Shown: piece by piece, positions 5,886 to 6,530 of the stretch
How the letters are laid out: every line of letters starts with the position of its first letter
Numbering within the stretch: the stretch's first letter is position 1
Assembly (NCBI GenBank): GCA_003164825.1
Contig: PLUH01000144.1
Span: forward strand, 707 to 7,236
DNA: 6,530 nucleotides
Direction: 5' to 3'
DNA from: Hyphomicrobiales bacterium
GTDB taxonomy: Bacteria; Pseudomonadota; Alphaproteobacteria; Rhizobiales; Beijerinckiaceae
The notes under the pieces: model-generated
What the model was told of the DNA's origin: nothing
The model's database searches: none
The model's input: only the letters and a program-made list of their open reading frames with translations
Translations under genes and position numbers: made by a program

Positions 5886-6530
5886 CTACACCCCGAGCGC
5901 TGCGTTCTTCAGCGGCAGCGAGCGGATGCGTTTTCCCGTGACGGCGAAGATGGCGTTGGCGATTGCGGGCGCGATCGGGGGCGTGCCGGGTTCGCCGAGG
6001 CCGCCCCATTTGTCGCCGCCGGAGAGGACGAAATGGGTTTCGATCACCGGCGCGTCGGCCATGCGGGCGATCGGATAGGAGTCGAAGTTGCCCTGTTCGA
6101 CGCGGCCCTCTTTGATCGTGATCTCGCCAAAGAGCGCCGCCGTCAGCCCGTAAAGCACCGCGCTTTCGATCTGCATCGCGGCGGTGAGCGGATTGACGAG
6201 GTGGCCGCAGTCGACGCAAGCGACGACCCGCTCGACCTTGACCTCGCCGCGGTCGTTGACGGCGACCTCGGCGATCTCGCCGACGATGGTGCCGAAGGCC
6301 TCGTGGATGGCGACCCCGCGCCCGACGCCCTTGCGCAACGGCTTGCCCCAGTCGCCCTTGTCGGCGAGCGCGTCGAGGACGGCGAGGAAATCGGGGTGGC
6401 CATCGAGCAGCCCGCGCCGGTATTCGAGCGGATCGCGCTTGGCCGCATGGGCGCACTCGTCGATGAAGCTTTCGACCGCGAAGGCGTTCTGCGACGAGCC
6501 GACCGAGCGCCAGAACATGACCGGCACATG
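5886..6530 (-). CDS. Molybdopterin-binding subunit, xanthine dehydrogenase / isoquinoline 1-oxidoreductase beta (IorB-like) family, C-terminal part
   Basis: The frame enters from beyond the right edge of the window and stops at TAG (5886-5888), giving the last 214 residues of a protein that in this family is usually over 700 residues. The family are molybdenum hydroxylases that oxidise aldehydes or N-heterocycles with water as oxygen source, working with a small [2Fe-2S] subunit. Seen here are FWRSVGSSQNAF near the start, typical of the molybdopterin cofactor region; GRGVAIHEAFGTIVGEIAEV; the VDCGHLVNP and IESAVLYGLTAAL segments; and GGLGEPGTPPIAPAIANAIF near the end. The Glu in GLGEPG corresponds to the conserved active-site glutamate of the family. 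The IorB-like ending (PIAPAIANAIFAVTGKRIRSLPL type) favours IorB over classical xanthine dehydrogenase. The substrate cannot be told. It is probably unrelated to the caspase cluster, from which a 380-base gap with a promoter divides it. Confidence 0.9.
   Translation of the reverse strand, partial: HVPVMFWRSVGSSQNAFAVESFIDECAHAAKRDPLEYRRGLLDGHPDFLAVLDALADKGDWGKPLRKGVGRGVAIHEAFGTIVGEIAEVAVNDRGEVKVERVVACVDCGHLVNPLTAAMQIESAVLYGLTAALFGEITIKEGRVEQGNFDSYPIARMADAPVIETHFVLSGGDKWGGLGEPGTPPIAPAIANAIFAVTGKRIRSLPLKNAALGV

Noticed and set aside
5788..6456. 222-codon minus-strand frame overlapping the molybdoenzyme gene
   Set aside because: It is an Arg-rich frame-shifted shadow of the IorB-like reading frame, which has clear family motifs.

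Overview
The window is high-GC DNA with GC-rich codon third positions. Its gene content suggests an alphaproteobacterium, most likely of the Hyphomicrobiales (rhizobial or methylotroph relatives). That placement rests on protein style (caspase-like domains joined to SEL1 or FGE-sulfatase modules, and an IorB-type molybdoenzyme subunit) and not on a marker gene, so it is tentative. Every supported gene lies on the minus strand.

Reading in the direction of transcription (right to left), the window opens with the C-terminal 214 residues of a molybdopterin-binding subunit of the xanthine dehydrogenase/isoquinoline 1-oxidoreductase family (5886 to beyond 6530). About 380 bases without a convincing gene follow (5506-5885). 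They include an AT-richer pocket holding a plausible sigma70-type promoter (-35 at 5705-5710, -10 at 5682-5687), a perfect 6-bp inverted repeat over the -35, and a possible leader stem-loop.

Next comes a three-gene cluster with short gaps. (a) 3484-5505 encodes a caspase-like (peptidase C14) protein with an N-terminal hydrophobic signal or anchor, a short WD40-like scrap, an intact His/Cys dyad, a Pro/Ala linker and a C-terminal FGE-sulfatase domain that lacks the catalytic cysteines of true formylglycine-generating enzymes. (b) 723-3434 encodes a second caspase-like protein with a signal peptide, an intact dyad, about six SEL1 repeats and an unassigned C-terminal region. (c) 661 to beyond position 1 encodes a secreted protein of unknown function with a glycine-zipper segment and a Gly/Pro-rich stretch. 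It has its own near-consensus promoter (TTGAAA, 17 bp, TATAGT) overlapping the end of the gene before it.

All three products carry export signals, so the working picture is an envelope-located set of two caspase-fold proteases with different protein-binding modules plus a small exported companion. Target and trigger cannot be read from the sequence. Caspase-SEL1 and caspase-FGE proteins are each known architectures. Their tandem arrangement with the glycine-zipper protein, the catalytically dead FGE module and the separate promoter are the parts worth following up.
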